A model generated the notes under the pieces. That model did no database searches. It saw only the letters and a program-made list of their open reading frames with translations, and was not told where the DNA came from. Made by a program: the position numbers and the translations under genes. A stretch of 64,000 nucleotides of DNA from Flavihumibacter fluvii (GTDB lineage: Bacteria > Bacteroidota > Bacteroidia > Chitinophagales > Chitinophagaceae): the NCBI RefSeq assembly GCF_018595675.2, contig NZ_CP092333.1, positions 830,001 through 894,000 on the forward strand. Reading direction: 5' to 3'. Shown here piece by piece: positions 61,973 to 64,000 of the stretch. Within the stretch, counting starts at the first letter, position 1. Every line of letters begins with the position of its first letter.

Positions 61973-62027
61973 TTTTTTTGCTAATTTTTTTAAATACTAT
62001 TACAGCACTGATTAATTGCGGCATTGT

Positions 62028-62954
62028 ATGGGAAATCTGAAAGTATTGATGGCTTTTGCGGCCATTTATTTTATATGGGGTGCAACATACCTGGCTGCCT
62101 GGTTTGGCCTGGATAGTATACCGCCTTACCTTTTATCGGCCCTGCGTTTTTCATTGGCTGGAATTATCCTGCTGGTCTACGGCTACACCAGTAACGGGTC
62201 CCTTCCCGGGATCCGATCTTTCAAGATCAATGGTATTGCCGGCAGCCTGATGCTTGTCGGCGGCAGCGGTTCAGTACTTTGGGCCCAGCAGTATCTTGGT
62301 ACCGCCCTGGCTGCAATTCTGGTTTCCTCGCTGCCGATATGGTTTATCATCCTGGACCGGCAGCAATGGAAGGTATACAGGATCCAGCCCCTGGTCATCG
62401 CAGGTATAATCCTTGGTTTTCTTGGTATCATTTTATTATTTGGTTTTACTGCCAAACAGGATCCAACCACCATGACCAATGATCGCCAGGTACTTAGTAT
62501 TGCCGTTTTACTTGCAGGTTGCGTACTATGGACCATTGGTTCACTTTTTGTAACATACCGGCCAGTTGCTGAACCCATCTCAACGGGCACCGGAGTACAG
62601 TTACTGGCAGGTGGATTGGTTAGCCTTTTGATCAGCATTGCATTTGGTGAGACTGCGAACTTTTCGTTTGCAAATGTGTCGGTGAATGCCTGGCTGGGAC
62701 TCGCTTACCTTATTCTTTTCGGGTCGGTAATTGCTTACCTGGCCTATGTGTGGTTGCTCACGGTACGTCCGGCTGCACAGGTCGGTACTTTTGCCTATGT
62801 AAATCCTGTGGTCGCGGTCTTCCTCGGAGCCTTTGTGGCCCATGAGAAAATTCCGGGTATACAGGTAATAGCGCTGGCGATCATCCTTGTTAGTATCCTG
62901 CTGGTCAACCTGCCGAATTACCAAACATTAAAAGGCGCTAAAAATGATAGATAA
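62028..62954 (+). CDS. EamA family (DMT) transporter
   Basis: 308 residues from ATG 62028; the TTG at 62016 adds four residues. Ten hydrophobic helices in two EamA halves: FAAIYFIWGATYLAAWFGLDSIPPYLLSALRFSLAGIILLVYG is the classic first half, and AWLGLAYLILFGSVIAYLAYVWLLTVRPAAQVGTFAYVNPVVAVFLGAFVAHEKI the second. It probably exports an amino acid or metabolite (RhaT/YdcZ-like branch). Divergent from tetR across the double operator. Overlaps the GreA-like gene by 11 bases. Confidence 0.9.
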   Translation: MGNLKVLMAFAAIYFIWGATYLAAWFGLDSIPPYLLSALRFSLAGIILLVYGYTSNGSLPGIRSFKINGIAGSLMLVGGSGSVLWAQQYLGTALAAILVSSLPIWFIILDRQQWKVYRIQPLVIAGIILGFLGIILLFGFTAKQDPTTMTNDRQVLSIAVLLAGCVLWTIGSLFVTYRPVAEPISTGTGVQLLAGGLVSLLISIAFGETANFSFANVSVNAWLGLAYLILFGSVIAYLAYVWLLTVRPAAQVGTFAYVNPVVAVFLGAFVAHEKIPGIQVIALAIILVSILLVNLPNYQTLKGAKNDR

Positions 62955-63393
62955 GCCTGCTATTTACGCATTATACAAAAAAGCAATTGGTGAAAAAATC
63001 CGATTACTTCAATCCAGTCTCGATGAGTTGAAGGAGATCGGAAAAAATGAAACAAAAAGTACGGCTGGTGATAAACACGAAACAGCCTTAGCCATGGTTC
63101 AGCTGGAACAGGAAAAGAAGCGGATCCAGTTGCGTGAAGTACAGCAGCAACTGGCGGACTTCGAGAAAATTGATCCGGGCAAAACTGCATTTAACGTGGG
63201 CAGGGGAAGCCTTGTTGTGACAAGCAAGGGACTATTTTATCTTAGCCTGGCACTTGGAAAAATAGTAATTGATGGAAAGCCCATCATTGCAATATCACCA
63301 CAATCGCCGTTGGGCCAGCAATTGATGGGACGTACTTCCGGCGATACCATAATTGTCCATTCGGTCGGCTATACCATTGAATCAGTACATTGA
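62944..63393 (+). CDS. GreA/GreB-like transcription elongation factor-related protein
   Basis: 149 residues. The N-terminal 80 residues form a coiled coil (IRLLQSSLDELKEIGKNETKSTAGDKHETALAMVQLEQEKKRIQLREVQQQLADFEKID), and the end resembles the GreA C-terminal FKBP-like domain (GRGSLVVTSKGLFYLSLALGKI..., ISPQSPLGQQLMGRTSGDTIIV). The acidic tip of true Gre factors is not clearly conserved, so a Rnk-type or Bacteroidota Gre-like role is possible. Such genes are sometimes mislabelled as 3-oxoacyl-ACP synthase. Overlaps the EamA end. Confidence 0.8.
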   Translation: MIDKPAIYALYKKAIGEKIRLLQSSLDELKEIGKNETKSTAGDKHETALAMVQLEQEKKRIQLREVQQQLADFEKIDPGKTAFNVGRGSLVVTSKGLFYLSLALGKIVIDGKPIIAISPQSPLGQQLMGRTSGDTIIVHSVGYTIESVH

Positions 63394-63480
63394 TTTGATT
63401 TTTAAACGTGGTTTCATTGTTTCTTCTTAATTTTTCCCCTCCAAATGATTATTATAAAAATTGCCTAATTTATGCACTCA

Positions 63481-64000
63481 ATGAGAAAAGCAACGATGTT
63501 ATTTGCGCTGATGCTGATTACAGCCAGCGTTTTCAGCCAGAAATTCAAGCCGCTGTTCAACGGGAAAGATCTCAATGGATGGACTATCCATGGTACCGAA
63601 AAATGGTATGTTGAAAATGGCGAACTGGTCTGTGAAAGTGGTCCTGATAAGCAATACGGTTATTTATCCACTGATAAGAATTACAAGAATTTTATCCTTG
63701 AGCTGAAGTTCAAACTGGAGGCCAATGGTAATAGCGGTGTATTCATCCGTTCCGGAATTGACGGCACAAAAATCAATGGCTGGCAGGTTGAAGTTGCCCC
63801 TCCTGATATGCATACCGGAGGCATTTATGAATCATATGGCCGTGGATGGTTGATCCAACCAAAGCCTGAAGATGAAAAAGCACTGAAAGGCACTGAGTGG
63901 AATACGATGAAAATAGAAGTGAATGGGGATGAAGTGACCAGTTATGTGAATGGGACCAAAATGGTGTATTTAAAAGATGAAAAGATTGGTGCAGGCCAGG
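63481..64000 (+). CDS. DUF1080 (3-keto-disaccharide hydrolase-type) secreted protein, 3'-truncated by window
   Basis: The frame runs past base 64000, so 173 residues are visible. ATG 63481 gives a signal peptide (LFALMLITASVFSQ); ATG 63472 adds three residues. FKPLFNGKDLNGWTIHG (about 22-38), WYVENGELVCESG, YLSTDKNYKNFILELKFKLEANGNSGVFIRSG (about 61-92) and GGIYESYGRGW are the DUF1080 beta-sandwich hallmarks. Such proteins are lectin-like or hydrolyse 3-keto-disaccharides. The rest lies outside the window. Confidence 0.9.
   Translation, partial: MRKATMLFALMLITASVFSQKFKPLFNGKDLNGWTIHGTEKWYVENGELVCESGPDKQYGYLSTDKNYKNFILELKFKLEANGNSGVFIRSGIDGTKINGWQVEVAPPDMHTGGIYESYGRGWLIQPKPEDEKALKGTEWNTMKIEVNGDEVTSYVNGTKMVYLKDEKIGAGQ

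Noticed and set aside
1-64000. Integrase, transposase, tRNA or rRNA genes to explain mobility
   Set aside because: None was recognised on either strand by reading; the cassette idea rests on spacer structure alone.

Overview
The window looks like a chromosome segment of a Bacteroidota bacterium, most likely of the Chitinophagaceae/Chitinophagales. Reasons: gliding-motility/T9SS-type C-terminal domain, SprB-like repeats, DUF5777 barrel, CbpA/CbpM pair, many Bacteroidota-style lipoproteins, weak Shine-Dalgarno usage, a TAnnTTTG-type -7 element, and a chryseobasin-type RiPP precursor next to its DUF692 (MNIO) enzyme. No rRNA, tRNA, CRISPR array, transposase or integrase was recognised.

Region 1 (1-16 kb) is AT-rich and every gene lies on the + strand. 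It opens with a 5'-cut prolyl oligopeptidase, then holds unrelated single genes: methyltransferase, alpha/beta hydrolases, RibD/DHFR-like reductases, VOC, cupin, GNAT, M28 peptidase and NTF2-like proteins. Several spacers carry attC-like inverted repeats with matching ends (1610-1763, 2275-2430) and related half-sites (3091-3143, 7910-7957). I read it as a decaying integron-like cassette cluster without an integrase. Decay is plain: an internally deleted NTF2-like gene, a YjbR/MmcQ gene with a stop codon, an AraC C-terminal scrap, an M20 amidohydrolase with at least five lesions, and a broken duplicate of an NTF2-like gene.

Region 2 (16-36 kb) is mostly + strand catabolic and envelope functions: an M28 lipoprotein peptidase, a DUF4153-like membrane protein (minus strand) with an inverted-repeat operator candidate, a secreted glycosidase-like pair (19.8-23.5 kb), a GMC oxidoreductase with its gluconate-dehydrogenase-subunit-3 partner, a P1 peptidase, AlkD-like and methyltransferase genes, an NTF2/YHS/DoxX run, and a tight operon of lactone/alditol oxidase, VOC protein, carboxylesterase and a 57-residue membrane peptide.

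Region 3 (36-49 kb): lytic transglycosylase and the proBA proline operon (minus), then the chryseobasin-type RiPP pair (39363-40690), a UPF1-like helicase, a lone ABC ATPase, an MFS transporter, a large T9SS-type surface protein and cbpA-cbpM.

Region 4 (49-64 kb): an ECF sigma factor overlaps a protein that joins an anti-sigma-like N-terminus and one membrane helix to an outer-membrane barrel. Behind it come c-type-cytochrome-like lipoproteins, an OB-fold protein, a YceI protein and a DUF5777 barrel. A DUF218 lipoprotein, a DUF4097 TSGG-repeat protein and a small barrel follow, then a tetR-tolC-hlyD-emrB efflux operon with a double palindromic operator, a divergent EamA transporter overlapping a GreA-like gene, and a DUF1080 protein cut by the window end.
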